A stretch of DNA of 64,000 nucleotides from Ichthyophthirius multifiliis (GCF_000220395.1 NW_004086446.1:1-64000), one strand, 5' to 3'. Shown: positions 1 through 12,915, counted from the stretch's first letter. Numbers and translations are program-made. Notes: generated by a model not told the origin, from the sequence alone.

Positions 1-1748
1 TTTTGCAAATTTGATAAAATTAAATTAATAATTAATCAATTTATATCTTTCTTTTAAAAAAAAATCGTATACATTGCAATATAATGTTTAATTAAAATAT
101 TTTGATGATTACAACATTAATAACAAATTTTATATATAAAATATTATTATATTTTATTAATTTATTTTAATATATTTTTATTAATTATTTAAATAAAATA
201 TTAAAATAATATATATAATTTTTATTATATTTTAAAATAAAATGTTATAGATTTTTAATAAATATAATAAAATATTTTTTAAGATAAAATAATATAATCT
301 AATTATTATTATATACATATTAAAAATAATATTTTTTTTAATTTTATAATATATTTATTTTCTATCTATTTTCTTTGCTTATTTTAAAATTTATTATAGA
401 TTAATTTTTATAATTATTTTTTTTAAAAATTATAAAATATTTATATATATAAATTTTTATTTTTTTTATTTTAATTTTGTAAAAATAATAAGATTTTTAA
501 TGAAATTAATTCTTCTGAAAATGATAATAGTTTGACTAAATATAAAGATAATTTCATATAGTTATATGTATATTCTATTCCCATAAAAATAAAATTAATT
601 TTAATTTATTTTATTATTTAAAGATAATAAATATTGCAAGATAATTTTTGGATGGTGGATGCAATTATTATATAAATAGAAAATTATATTATTTTATACT
701 ATAAATATAAAAAATTAATTAATAGAAAATTATATTATTTTATACTATATATATAAAAAATTAATTAATAATATTATATACATAATTTTTTTTTTAAAAA
801 AAAATATATATTTTGTTAATTAAATTATTTATTTTTTAAAAAATTTTGATCATATAATTAAAATTTTTTACTTTAATTTAATAAATTTATAATTTATTAT
901 ATTTTTTATTTGATATTAAATTTTTTCCTTTGAAATATTAACTATTTTTTTATGTTATATTTAATAATATAAAAAAATAAATATATTTATTTTATCCATA
1001 AATTTTTAATTTTAAAAATTATGAATATATATATTTTTTTTTTAATAATTACAATAATAATAATTATAATTTTATATTTCTTTGAAAATAATTTAATAGA
1101 AATATAAATAAAAATACAATATATATATCTTAAAATAAAGTTTTCTAATTTATTAATAAAAATAAATATAATAAATTTTACCGTAAATAAAATTAAATTG
1201 GAACATATTTATTTTTCAATCTTCATTAAAGCATCAGTTTTTAAAAAAAATATATTTTAAAAATAAAAAATTTATTAAAAAATTTTTATTTAAAATTTTA
1301 TTCTTTTATTAAAAAATCAAAAAAATTAATAAATATCTAAATTAATATGTTAAAATAAAATAATATAAAATATAAAAAATATTTTTATTAAATAAAAATT
1401 AAATTTATACTATTTTATAAAAATATATTATATAATGAAAATAAAAATAAATATTATAAATATTATATATATAAAAATTATTTTTATAATTCTTCTAAAT
1501 TAGAAACAAAATTTATTTAATTATAATATTTATTGTATTAGAAATATAAATAAGAAAAAATTAAATAAATAAATATATAAATATAATATAATTAAATTAT
1601 AAATTTAATATATTAATATATATTTAATATAAAAAAAAATATTTATTTTAATATTATAATATAATTTTTTTATTTTATATATATTTTAATTAATAAATAT
1701 ATTTATAATTTATTTTTATTAAAATAAATATTCTAATAATATATATTT
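1..1748. other. A/T-only intergenic region
   Basis: About 1.7 kb of almost pure A/T with homopolymers and TA runs. No frame on either strand has coding-like composition when read with TAR=Gln. It contains a 46-bp tandem duplication, listed separately. The right end may hold the 5' flank of the P450 gene, but no promoter element can be assigned in this composition. Confidence 0.7.
675..766. repeat. 46-bp tandem duplication
   Basis: Two adjacent copies of the same 46-bp A/T-rich unit occupy 675-720 and 721-766. They differ at one or two positions near the middle. Each starts AATAGAAAATTATATTATTT and ends in AAAAAATTAATT. It lies in non-coding DNA and looks like a simple local duplication. Confidence 0.85.
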
Positions 1749-3240
1749 ATGATTTTTATTTTTATATTGTTATTAATAGCTATATTTCTTATATTTCTAT
1801 TATTTACTTTAATAATATTACCATATAAAAGATATAGATCATATTTAAGATATGGAAAGGGTTAATTTTTTCCTTTGCTAGGTACTTTTTACTTTTAAAA
1901 ATAATCGTGAAAAAAATACAAAAATTGCTTATATAATCATCAACATGCATTTGATAATGGAAATCAACCGAAATTTTTAGTTGAGAACATAGGTAATAGA
2001 GTCGTTTTATTATTACTAGATATTGAGTTAATTAAAGAATTCTATATTAATAGGCCAGAACATATGAAAAATATAAATTTTAATTAGAGCCATTGAAATT
2101 AATACTCTAATCTTTTGCATTTACAAAATATGATCAATGGAAAAATAAAGGTATATATACACTGGTTACTTCAATTTCGATTATCTTCAAAAAAGAGTTC
2201 CGAATATGAAAGAGTAGACCATAAACCTTTTTAAATAAATAATTTAAAATGATTAATTATAAAAACAAGATGTTATTTATTTGTTTACAAAAATAACTTC
2301 TAAAGTAATAATTCATAGTTTGGTAAGTAAAAATGCAGATAATTTTATTTTTTATGGAATGTCTTTGTCAGAATCAATTACATATTTTTTCCTTAAATTT
2401 TTCTAATAGATTAAAACTTCATAATACATACTTTTTGGAATCAAATATTTTGAACTAGGCTTAACTAAAAATGATAGAATTTTTAATAAATAAATAAGTG
2501 AATTTTAATAATTATTTTAATAAATAATAAAAGAAAGAATATAAGAAGAAGAAGTTTATGAACAAGAAGGAAAAAATAGTGAAAAAGAAGATATTATAAA
2601 TTATTTGATAAAAAATAAACTCTTAGAAAAAATTGATATTGAAAAACTTGCTTAAAATTTTATTGCATTTTATATGGCAGGTATTGAAACTACAAGTCAT
2701 TTAACTGGAATGATTATCTATTATTTAACTTAATATAAAGAAGTTAAAGAAAAACTTATAAAAGAAATAAACGAAGCTTAATTTGAATAAATTTAATCTC
2801 TAGTTTATTTAAATGCTGTAATAAAAGAATGTTTAAGATTTTATACATCAGCGAATTAACTTGCTTATAGAGAAGCTCTAAAGGATAATTATTTAAAAGA
2901 TATTTTTATCCAAAAAGGAACTTTAGTAACGCCTTTAATTATTGGTGTCCATAGAAATCCATTATATTATGAAAATCCTCATGTATTTGATCCTGAAAGA
3001 TGGTTAAAAGATATAAAATATCCTCCATATTCATATATTCCTTTTAGTGCTGGCGAAAGAAATTGCATTGGATAACATATGGCTAGTATTGAAACTAAAA
3101 TAATATTATATTATTTTTTAAAAACATTTGATTTTGAATGAGATCAAGGGTATGAATTAAAAATGTTAAATAATTTTTTATATGAACCTTTAAATCCACT
3201 ATAAATAAACTTAAAAGTTAAAAATAATTAATTTATTTGA
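1749..3240 (+). CDS. Cytochrome P450, reading frame disrupted
   Basis: P450 monooxygenase; members bind heme through a cysteine and oxidise small hydrophobic substrates, usually on the ER. An N-terminal membrane anchor rich in I, L and F follows the ATG. Visible P450 signatures are the C-helix Trp with WKKQR after frame correction, the I-helix motif MAGIETTSH, the ECLRF (ExxR) motif, FDPERW, and the heme loop FSAGERNCIG. Length is about 490 codons, normal for the family. The frame is broken by apparent missing bases near 2080 and 2143. A TGA also lies in frame at 1908-1910 and another at 3139-3141; the latter has intact P450 sequence on both sides, ending at TGA 3238-3240. Either the gene is a recent pseudogene or the sequence has errors; homopolymer slips could explain 1908 but not easily 3139. 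No intron was needed. Confidence 0.85.
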
Positions 3241-3626
3241 ATTTTTATATTACAAAATAAATTCTATATTAAATAATTATTTGATTAATTAACTATTGTA
3301 TTATTTTTTAAAATATAATTTAAATATTAGAAAAATAATTTAAGAATTAATAAATTTATATATATAATATATTTAAAAAAAAAAAAAAAAATTATGTTAG
3401 TAAATATAAAAAAAAAAAAATTTTTTGAAAAAAACTTAGCATTCTTATATAAGATTAAAAGATTTAAATTAAAAAAAAAATCATAATAAGTTATTAAAAT
3501 AATATATTAAAGAATTAGAAATTTGATGTTGATAAAAAATATATATATTTTTTTTTATTTTTGATATATATATATTTTAAAAAAGTAAAAAAAAGAAAAA
3601 TTTAATTATTTATTTATTAATAATTT

Positions 3627-3627
<1 letters not shown>

Positions 3628-3657
<30 letters not shown>

Positions 3658-3659
3658 TC
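3628..3659. repeat. (ATTT)n microsatellite
   Basis: About seven to eight consecutive ATTT units lie between the P450 and the MFS gene. Similar TTTA runs occur at about 5448-5480. This is ordinary simple-sequence DNA. Confidence 0.8.
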
Positions 3660-3756
3660 TAATTTTTTTTATAAAACTTAAATTTTTTTTTTTTTATATT
3701 TACACTATAATTATAAAACTAAGAAAATAAATTACCTTTATAACTTAAATATAAAT

Positions 3757-5262
3757 ATGCATAAAGTATTAATAAAAGGAAAAAATTATTGTGTTTTTGA
3801 AGATATATTAGAAAAAAGAATTGGATTCGGAAAAGCATAATTTCTAATATTAAGTTGTTTTTATTTTTCATGGTTATATGAGGGTGCTGAAGCAATAGTA
3901 ATATCTTTTTTATTACCAATAATTCAAAGAGAATGGTAATTAACATAAAATTAAATTTCCTTTGCTGGTTCAATAATATTTTTAGGTTGGTGTCTCGGAT
4001 GTAAAAAAAATTATTTTAAAATTTATTTATATAAATATTTAGCAATTTCATGTGGAAAAATGTCAGATAAATATGGCCGTAAACGAACTATGATATGGGC
4101 TTCCATTTTATAATTTATTGCCGGCTTTTTTTCTGTATTTAGTCAAAACTACTACTAATTTTTAATTTTAAGATGTCTTTTTGGATTTAGTAATGGTCTT
4201 GTTAGCCCCTTAACATCATGCTATACAACAGAAATAGTTCCTGAGTCAAAAAGAGGCAAATTTTTTATTCATTTAAATAATATATTTGCCCTTGGAGAAA
4301 TAGTAGTAATTTTACTTGCGATTTTATTTCTTGATAATCTTGAGGAAGGAAACTGGCGCGCCTTATTATTTTGTACCAGTATGCCAGCATTAGCCGCTTT
4401 ATATTTCTCATTTAAATACTTAATAGAAAGTCCTAGATACCGCTTATGCTGTACTAATAATAAACTATACTAAGTATTCTAAGAATTAAATCATATGGGA
4501 TATCTAAATAATGCTAATTTCCTTGAATTAAAAGATATTGAAAAAGAGCAACTTTTAGTTTGGGGAGAAGCTAGTTATTAACGCCAAAAAGACAAAATAG
4601 GTTCTATTCGTGAACTTTTTAAAGGCGAAGATTTACCAATAACTTTAAACTTGATGGTAATGTGGTTTTCTATTAGTTTTGTGTATTATGGTGTTATGCT
4701 AATGTTACCTATTATTCTTATTTAATATAATGATAAAAATGAATTAGATTATAGTTTTGTTTAGTTTTTGGGAATATTCCTTTCCTCTTTTGTAGAATTT
4801 CCTTCAAATTTAGCTGCCTATTTTACAATAGATAATCCTAAGTATGGGAGGAAAAAAAGCATGTTTTATAGTTATTTACTTTGCTCTTTACTTTGTTTTA
4901 TAGTATTTTTAACATAAACGGATGGTTTTATATTTTTTTTGCTTATTGGATGTGTAAAATTTTGTATAACATATATTTTTTGTATTATTTATCCTTTTAC
5001 AGCTGAAGTCTATATTACTGCACTAAGAACTACTGGATTAGGATTAAATAGTGCTGTAAGCAGAATTGGAGGTATTCTTATGCCTTGGATTTCCTTTTAT
5101 TTTTTTAAATTCGGAAATGCAGGACCATTTTTGGGATTTAGTATTGTTAGTGGATTAAGTGCTTTGTGTACTTATATTATTAAGTTTGATACTGTTAATA
5201 CTTATTTAGATAATTATCATAGGAATAATTAAGAAATTATTATGGAGAAAATAATAAATTGA
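3757..5262 (+). CDS. Major facilitator superfamily transporter
   Basis: A 487-residue twelve-helix transporter of the sugar/organic-ion branch (SVOP/SV2-like appearance). One intron at 4001-4042 joins CLG to SISCGK. Across it runs the family loop-2/3 motif, GKMSDKYGRKRT (GxxxDxxGRR type). A second weaker copy, NPKYGRKKS, follows helix 8. TM5-like LGEIVVILLA and ESPRYR after helix 6 are typical of this branch. The ATG at 3757 precedes a short cytosolic N-terminus; the frame is clean with normal TGG tryptophans and ends at TGA. Substrate cannot be told from sequence. The last 97 residues are also open in the standard code, but the real protein is far longer. Confidence 0.9.
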
Positions 5263-5975
5263 TAATTTATATTTTAATATATAGTAAATTTATTTCTTTA
5301 TTTCTTTTGTTTATTTAGTCTAATTCTAAATTCTGAGTTTTAATTTTAGTAAATATTATATAAAGAAAAAATTAAAATTTCATCATGTATATAAATAATT
5401 AGTATAAATAATATACATATATATATATATATATTATATATATTTATTATATTTATTTATTTATTTATTTATTTATTTTATTTATATAATAAAGAATCTT
5501 TTTTAATGTTAAAGCAAAAATTATATAAACTTTTATTTTCATAATTTTTAATTAAGTTCAATAATATAGTTTTAATAATAAAAAAAAATTTTTAAGATTT
5601 ACCTTATTAATCTTTTTAACACAATTATAATTAATATAATGAATAAATTTAAAAAAAAATTTTAATCTAATCTGCTTTTTGACATCTTGAATTTTTATAT
5701 TTATTTTATCATATAAATATATCTTATTCAGTTATTACAAATAATTAATTTTATAATAAATATATTTTAAATATTTTATATGTTTAACTTTTTAACTTTT
5801 ATTTTTTATGTATATAAATTTAATAATATTTAAATGCGTTTATATTATTTATAAATAAATTAATTATATATATAAAATAAATTCTTAAATAAATTAAGAA
5901 AAAAAATATTAATTCTAATATCAAAAAAAACATTAATATATAATTTTCTTTTAAAAATAGGAAATAAAATAAAAT
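5263..5975. other. Intergenic, convergent gene ends
   Basis: A/T-rich spacer between the + strand transporter and the minus-strand Q/S/N-rich gene, which end toward each other. It contains a TA repeat around 5413-5440 and TTTA units around 5448-5480. I see no gene. Confidence 0.6.
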
Positions 5976-6746
5976 TCAAAATAATGATTTAGTATATTAA
6001 ATAGAATTCTTAACTTTATTCATAATTACAGACGAAAATCTAATAAGTTATTCAATTTGATTCTGGCTCAACTAATTAAATTCATTTACACTATTATTCT
6101 ACAAATAATTATAAACCTATTATACTTTTTAATTTAATTCATTATTTTAAACATTAGTTTTATCATTTCTTTTTTATAAAAAATGTTTTTTTTCATTTTT
6201 TTGTTACTTAAATTATATTTATTTAAAATTTGAATTAAGTCTTTCAAAAGTGTCATTTATGCTAAAAAATTAACTTTTTTTTTATTTGTTTGATGAACTT
6301 ATAATGTTTAAAAGTCTATTTGCCTTAAAAAGCTTTTTTTAAGAATTACCTCGTGAAGGAGAATAACTTATTATTCTATCCAAATTCTAATTTTATTAAA
6401 AAATAGTTTCTTTTTGTTAAATTTCATTTTCTTAATATGTATTGAATCTTAATTAAGTTTTCAAGTATTATTTTTTTGGTGGTGAACTGTGTATTCTATT
6501 GCAAAAATATGCAGAAGATAGTTCTTGATTTTAACCTTCTGACTTTAACTATATAGAAGATTTTTATATAGATTTTGATAAATATTATTCAAATTGTTTC
6601 TAAGATTTAAAATTGGAAGCTCTTTTGGATATTTATTAACGGAAATAATTAAATTCAGACATTATTTTATCATCAGATTGATTTTTATTGCTAATTTTTT
6701 GATAAGGTTTTTCGAATTTTTTTTTTAAAGTAAGAAATGAGTTCAT
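5976..6746 (-). CDS. Hypothetical Q/S/N-rich protein
   Basis: A single-exon frame of 256 codons read from an ATG at 6746 to TGA at 5976, with many TAA/TAG glutamines and no internal TGA. It begins MNSFLTLKKKFEKPYQK. The sequence is hydrophilic, rich in Q, S, N and K, with short Ser-rich patches such as SSPPKK and SYSPSRGNS that could be phosphorylation sites. The C-terminal quarter looks helical. I recognise no domain. The + strand also gives long open stretches here, but those contain TGA codons and hydrophobic low-complexity sequence, so the minus strand is preferred. Confidence 0.65.
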
Positions 6747-7017
6747 TTGTTATTTTATTTTATTTTCTATTTAAATTTTTTATTTTTATTTTTGTTTTTG
6801 TTTTTTAATAAATAAATACTTTAATTTTTTTAATATTTATAAAAAAAAAAAAACTTCCAAAAATTTTATTCTAATTTATATTTTATTTCAAATTTTTTTA
6901 AAATTATTAATTTAAATTTTTAATAAAAAAATAAATTAAAATTTTCAATTTTTTTTTTATAAATTATCTACTTTATATAAAAAAAATTATATTTTATTTT
7001 AAAGAAAGTAATCTAAA

Positions 7018-7566
7018 TCAATTACTATAAAATTAATCTAATTTAAACGAACCTTAACAAATAAAATTATCATAAAGATTATTATAAAATTAGGAATTAT
7101 TCTTAAATTGATAAATAAACGAATTATCATCTAAAAAGTTTCCTTAAAAATTTAAAGAATCCTCCTCTTTTTATATAAAGTTGACTATTTAATCTTATTA
7201 GGAGTTCATTTTTTCTAATAAAAGTATTCTTTTTTTTCTTTTGTCTTCTCTTAAAGTTCTTTATGAAGGTGCTAAAGGATGTGCCCTAGCCTTATGTCCT
7301 CCAAGTTTATGTCTTGATTCAAATTATTTATGGCAACAAACACATACAAATACTTTTTTTCCATTAATTATTTGAACAGAAGGAAATTTTTGTTAAGAAT
7401 TTTATATTTTTTTTTTTTTAATTTTTTGATTTTCTTTTTATGAGTTTTCTATTTTATTTTAAATGAAGAATTTGTTAATATTTTAAAACATACTTAATAA
7501 ACTTATTGATATATTCTATTTATTTTCATAAAAATAAAAATTTATTTTGTTTTTTAATTACTTCAT
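7018..7566 (-). CDS. C2H2 zinc-finger protein
   Basis: Small protein (182 residues if the ATG at 7566 is used; another in-frame ATG lies at 7623) with one classical zinc finger at about residues 75-96. The finger reads CVCCHKQFESRHKLGGH followed by KARAH, i.e. C-x2-C-x12-H-x4-H. The KLGGH core resembles the single-finger LGGH type best known from plants and also seen in protists. Flanks are basic and Q/N-rich. The tail after the finger is charged and ends with TGA at 7018. A nucleic-acid binding role is inferred from the finger only. The start is uncertain because the upstream sequence is low complexity. Confidence 0.8.
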
Positions 7567-7980
7567 TTTGATTTTGTAGATTATTTTATTTAGAAGAAGA
7601 AATAATAGTATTTTAAGAAACATCTTCTTATATTTAAAACATATTTTCAAATAAGTTATAAAAATTAATGAATAAATTTTATATTATGGCTTTGTTTTCT
7701 AAAGTTAATGGCTTCATATATCTATAAATATGAGTATTTTTATTTTATTTTAATTATTTTCAAAAAATAACTACTTATTACATATTATTTTTAAATAAAT
7801 ATTCTAAAATAAATTATATTTTGTTAATTATAACTTTAAAATTAATAAAATAAATTATATTTTATATTTAGTTTAATTAAAATATAAAAAAATATTATTT
7901 TTTATTTTTTTAATTTATTTCTAAAATACAAAATTAATTATTTATATTAATTATAGAAAATACGTTTATAAAAAAAATAT
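7567..7980. other. Intergenic spacer
   Basis: A/T-rich sequence between two minus-strand genes. It probably holds the 3' end of the upstream gene and the promoter of the zinc-finger gene. No coding sequence is supported. Confidence 0.5.
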
Positions 7981-8723
7981 TCATTTTTTATTTCTTTCCA
8001 ACTAAAGTTATTATATATATAATTATTTAACAACTTTGTCCTATTCTTGTACAATTTTATCAAATTCTTCGATTTTTAAATCAGTTTCTAAATAAAATAT
8101 AAAAAAATTTAAAAAAACAATGAAGTATAATAAATTTATATAAAAAAATACCTTAAACATTTGAATTTAATTCATTAAATTATTATTCTTTCAACGATTA
8201 TTTTGCTTTTGTTTTTAAAACTTATTCAAAAATCGAATTAAAAAATAAATAAGCATCTTTTTCATTTCTAATATCCGGGAATTTAAAACTAAGAAACCCA
8301 AATTTTCGATTCATAAAATCAATAAATAAATCCAACTAATACATTTACTTAGGATACCTAATATAATAGTAATATCTAAAATCTTCATCATGTAAAAATT
8401 CCCCCAAGCAATAACCTAAAGATAATCCTGTTAAAAATCCTATACCGACATAAAACCTAAAAGAATAACAATTTTTATCTTAAACTAAATATATATATAT
8501 ATATATATATATTCTTCATTTTTTTTTTAATATATTTTTTACTAAATTTATTCATGTCTATTGAATTAAGATTGTAATTAACTAAACTTTTTCTTTTAAA
8601 TATTATTTCTGGTTTTTAATTCATGAATTTTTTTTAAAAAAATTATTTCATTTGTTAATATGCATTATATATTGCTATAGCTTATTAGCTGTTTCTTGTT
8701 TTTCCGCCGAAATATCTTGACAT
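7981..8723 (-). CDS. Hypothetical protein, hydrophobic segment plus coiled tail
   Basis: Begins MSRYFGGKTRNSQQAIAIYN at 8723. A helical, Q/K-rich stretch follows, then a hydrophobic segment YVGIGFLTGLSLGYCLGEF that could be a single membrane helix, then an aromatic-rich domain (DEDFRYYYYIRYP). A charged coiled C-terminus runs to TGA at 7981. An intron at 8088-8151 is clear (GT...AG, phase 1). Two single-base corrections are needed in the first exon, in A/T homopolymers around 8630 and within 8490-8530, next to an AT microsatellite at 8490-8511. I do not recognise the family. The basic N-terminus and single helix would fit a mitochondrial inner-membrane protein, but that is a guess. Confidence 0.6.
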
Positions 8724-8819
8724 AATTTTTATTTTTTATTTGAAAAAATAAATAAATTACTAAATCTAATTTAAATATAAAAATAAATAAAATAGATATT
8801 ATCAAAAAAAAAAAAAAAA

Positions 8820-9731
8820 ATGTATTAAATATGCTCTACAATAGGTTTATTATAATTATCATATTAAGCATATAATTTCATTGATTACGTTAATAGATAT
8901 TATTTCACTACCCCAATACCTTTAAAAGACTAATTTCCTCAAAAATATGCACTTATAACCGGTGGAACACAAGGATTAGGCTACGGTTATGCCGAAGAAT
9001 TAGCTAGAAGAGGATATAATATAATATTAGCATCCCGAAGCGAAGACTAAATTCAAAAAACTATAACTGAGTTAAAAAAAAAATACAAAGAAATAGAAAT
9101 AAAAGGTCATAAATTAGATTTAAAATCGACATAACCTGACTACTATGCAGATTTTTTTAATAAAATACGATAAAACTACAAAGATGAAATATGTATATTT
9201 ATAAACAATGCCGCAGCCTACGAAAACGAGCCTTTTGAGAAAATAAATTTAAACGAAAAAGGCATGGAAATAATAAACACGAATATAATTGGATCTTCCC
9301 TTTTTATTTAATAAATAATCAAATACGTAGCCCATTAAAAAAATATTTAATAAAAAACACTTATGATAAATATAGGATCTTAAACTTCATAAAGACAATA
9401 TATAACAGGATAAGGTCTTCTTTATTTTGCAAGTAAATAATATATGAATGCATTTACGGGTTCTTTGAAAAAATAATACCAAAATGAACTTCCTTAGTTA
9501 TAAATTATTAATAATTCGCCAGGTTATATTGATTCACCTATGCTTTATTCATTCAAACCGGATATTTAAAATACTATTTATAAACATTATGTCGATTCTC
9601 CAGTTGAAATTGCTAAAGAATGTCTTAATTAAGTAAATTCAAATCCTTCTGTAGTAAATGGGACAGCAAAATAAGCTTTTTTAAATGTAGGATTGTATGC
9701 AAAAAATTAATTTTAAAATATTTTTGGATGA
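8820..9731 (+). CDS. Short-chain dehydrogenase/reductase (KAR/HSD17B12-like)
   Basis: Intronless, 303 residues. It carries the NAD(P)-binding TGGTQGLG motif (TGxxxGxG) near residue 47, the NNAA motif, the catalytic Ser in IGSQTS, and YFASK (YxxxK) near residue 200. SPGYIDSPM follows, as usual after the active site. The N-terminal about 40 residues form a hydrophobic/aromatic leader before the Rossmann fold. Overall this resembles the ER 3-ketoacyl-CoA reductase / 17-beta-hydroxysteroid dehydrogenase 12 group, whose members reduce 3-ketoacyl-CoA in fatty-acid elongation. Substrate is inferred from family only. The ATG at 8820 is the only one in frame before the fold, directly after a poly-A tract. 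It ends at TGA 9729-9731. Confidence 0.88.
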
Positions 9732-9838
9732 AATAAATATATTTTTTATTTATATTTATTTGAATAAAGTTTTTTTTTTTTTTTTTTATAAATTTAAAAA
9801 ATAAAAATATTATATTTGTTTAGCTAAAATCAAATAAT

Positions 9839-12572
9839 ATGATACAAATAATTATAAACTAAGTAAAAAAATAAATTTTAAATTAAAAAAAAGACTTCCT
9901 TTTGCTCCAAAATCTCCAAAACTAACTTGAATGTTTCCAAAAAACTTACATTTCAAACAAAACAAATTTAATTTTTAAAAAACTTGTTTCCCTTTCAGAA
10001 TAACTACTAGACATATATTATCTTTTATAAGAAAATATTGAATTAAAATAAGAGGAAAATTATTTATAAGAAGAAAGTGAAGAAAATTTACATAAAAAAG
10101 GTTTTCTTTTGGAAGAAAAAATAAATAATTAACCTAACGATATTTAGTTTGAGAATAAAGTATCTTTTTTAAATATTAATTTATTAAATTATTGCCTAAA
10201 AGAAGCCTTGGATGATGAAAAATTACTAAAAGAAAATTTTTAGCTAGAAAAAATGGAGGAAATTTTAGTTTTGAATATGTTTTTTATATCAAAAAATATA
10301 TAAAAAAATGAAGATTTAGATTTTTTGAAATTCCTTTAAGAAAATAATAAAAAAATTATAAAAAGTTCACTAAAAAATGAATTTTTTGACTTCCAAATTG
10401 AAATATTTGAAATTTTTTTTATTTTTATTGAAAAAAAAACCCCTTTTGAATAATCTATTTTTCATTTACAAAATTTTATTTAAATTTTTTAAGAAAAAAA
10501 CGCTATTTTTGTCCATAACTTTGCTTTCTTTTTAATTTTTTAATATTTTTTAGTAGAAAATATATCAATAATACTCTCTTTTTTATCCAAAAATATCCAA
10601 AAACAACATTTAAATGAATAATTTTTATAAAAATATTCATATATAGAAGCTTTAGATGATTTAATTTAAGAAAAAAACGATTTTTCATTCTAAAAAAATT
10701 CAACTTTTTAAGAAATAAATTCAGATATTTAAGTAATAAATTCAAGTTCAAGCCATTATACAAAAGTTTATAATTCTTTATAAAAAAATCAAGAATTTGA
10801 ATAAAAATTAATGTTTTTTCAGTAAAACTAATTATATTTTTAATACTTATTAATATAAATACAAGAAAATCCTGAAAAAGCATTAATTTATTTACTAAAA
10901 GAAAAAAACATACAAAACTTAGAATATTATTAAATAGAAGAAATAATAAATACATTAAAGTAATAAGAAAATAATATTTCCTAATACATAATCTTAATAT
11001 ACACTTTATTAAATAAAATATAGTAAAATCCAAAAAATTTTACTAATTTACAATTTCTGAATTTACAAATAAATACACTTATTATAATTTTGGAAAATAC
11101 CCAAAAAATTATTTCGGAAGAAAATTCTTTTTTTCCACTATTTTTAGAGTATTTTTAAACTCAAACATTTTTATTTTCTTCTTTTTTTTAAAATCAAATT
11201 AATTTATTGGAAAACGAAATTTAAACAATTAAAAATTTTCTAATAAAAGACTTTTAATTCCAAATTTAAATAGCACTTTTTACAAAAGATTTTCAAATTT
11301 TAAATACTTCTATTGATTTAATAAATTGCAAAATCAATTTTTTGTAAAATTAAAAAAAAAAATTTGACTAAGAGTTATATGATTTATAATTTTTGGGTTT
11401 TTATTTATCAAAAAAAACAAACTAAAAAGAAAAACAAAACCTTTTTAAAACACAAATAGGCGATAAATATTCTAAAATAATAATATTTTTTAAAAAAAAA
11501 ACACTAATAACTAATTAGGATATCCCTTTTTTCGAAAATATATTTTCCTTTTCTTAAAAAAAAGTCTAAGTTAACTAAATGACCTTTTTTCTATTACAAA
11601 TATTCTTAGAAAAGTAAACAAATCTAGATTTTTACATTGAATTTTTAAATAAAAATTTCGAAGATTTTTTATTTCTTTAATCTCTTTATTAATCCCAAAA
11701 CCAAGATAACTAAAAAAACATCAATTTATTAACTCCCATAATAAGCCATTTAAATTAATTTTAATAATTCGAAAATAAAAATATCCTTTATATATTTCAA
11801 TAAATTTAATTATTAATCGAATAATTTTCATAAATTATATCTAAAAAAACATATTTTTTTGAAATAAACTTGCTAATAAATAATTTTTAAATTTATTTTT
11901 TGGCTAATTTTTCTTTGTAATTTACAAAATATAACTCAAATAATATTAATTTAATACTCCAGATTCTACAAATATAACTTTTAGTATTTTTTTCTTATTT
12001 TCTATTTTAAAACGATTAGAATTTAGATAAAAATATTACTCTTTTTAATTCAGGAATTTTATTTTTGTAAAATGTTTGCTAAAATTTATTAGTATATTAA
12101 TAATAAAAATAATAAGATTAGTTATTTTAGTTTTTATTCGAGAACTCTTTATTTTTTTAAACTTATTTACTTTATTTTTCTTATTAAATCTTATTTTTAG
12201 ATACTTTAAAAAATAAAGATAAGCTTTTAATGTAAAAAACAATATAAATAATAAATAAAACGGAAAATATTTGCCAAAGTATATTTAACTTGTTAAATTT
12301 TGAATTAAAAAATTAATTTTTTTAAATAATTTTAATCTTACAATTTCATTTTAGTGTTTAAACAAAAAATATGAGCAAATCTTTAGTTGTAATTGAACAT
12401 TTTATGAAATATTTTCCAAATAAAATCAATGTATTAAATAATATTTGTAACTAAAAAAAATAATTGGAATTATAAAAAACATTAAATCAAAAATATTTCT
12501 TTTTCATATAAAATTTTAACATTGAAGTAGAAAATATTTAATGTATATTATTCTAAATAAAATATATATATT

Positions 12573-12608
<36 letters not shown>

Positions 12609-12915
12609 TTTATATTCATTTATATTTATATATATTTATAAATTAATTATAGTTGATATTATATATGACATCTTTTTAAATATAAATTCTTTTTAACAAT
12701 TAGAATCTTGTTTTCTTTAACTAAAGTCTTTATTAGACAAAATTGATATTTTTAAATGTAATTAAAACATTATATTTCTTATTTTTGTAAAAATTAAATA
12801 ATTAATATGTTCTCTACAAATTTTAAATAACTTTCCTTATTAGTTTAAATAGTATATTTAATTAAAATTTTTATAATTTTTTGAATAGGATTAAATTTAA
12901 TGTTTAATTAATTGA
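9839..12915 (+). CDS. Large hypothetical protein (988 aa)
   Basis: Two exons, 9839-12542 and 12653-12915, joined in phase across a 110-nt intron (12543-12652) that holds a TA microsatellite. The ATG at 9839 follows a TGA-free approach and begins MIQIIINQVKKQILNQKK. The frame is clean over 989 codons. The protein is rich in F, L, I, N and Q, with many amphipathic helix-like segments and acidic EE patches near the N-terminus. This composition suggests an alpha-solenoid or helical scaffold, but no repeat or motif is clear enough to name it. No membrane segment is convincing despite the Phe content. It is probably lineage-specific or strongly diverged. Confidence 0.75.

Noticed and set aside
2170-2230. 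A TGA aligned with the conserved C-helix Trp of the P450
   Set aside because: It lies in a wrong frame. With a one-base correction near 2143 the true frame shows TGG (WKKQR) just upstream.
6000-6720. A + strand coding-like frame with several TGAs that could be Trp codons
   Set aside because: The minus strand here has a 256-codon frame with a start, a stop and no internal TGA; the + strand frame is its antisense shadow.
8490-8511. AT run taken as an intron of the minus-strand hypothetical gene
   Set aside because: There is no GT donor between the flanking coding segments, so it was treated as coding or error-prone repeat instead.
10503-11033. Minus-strand 176-codon ORF
   Set aside because: It is antisense to the clean 988-residue + strand gene and has low-complexity L/I/F composition.
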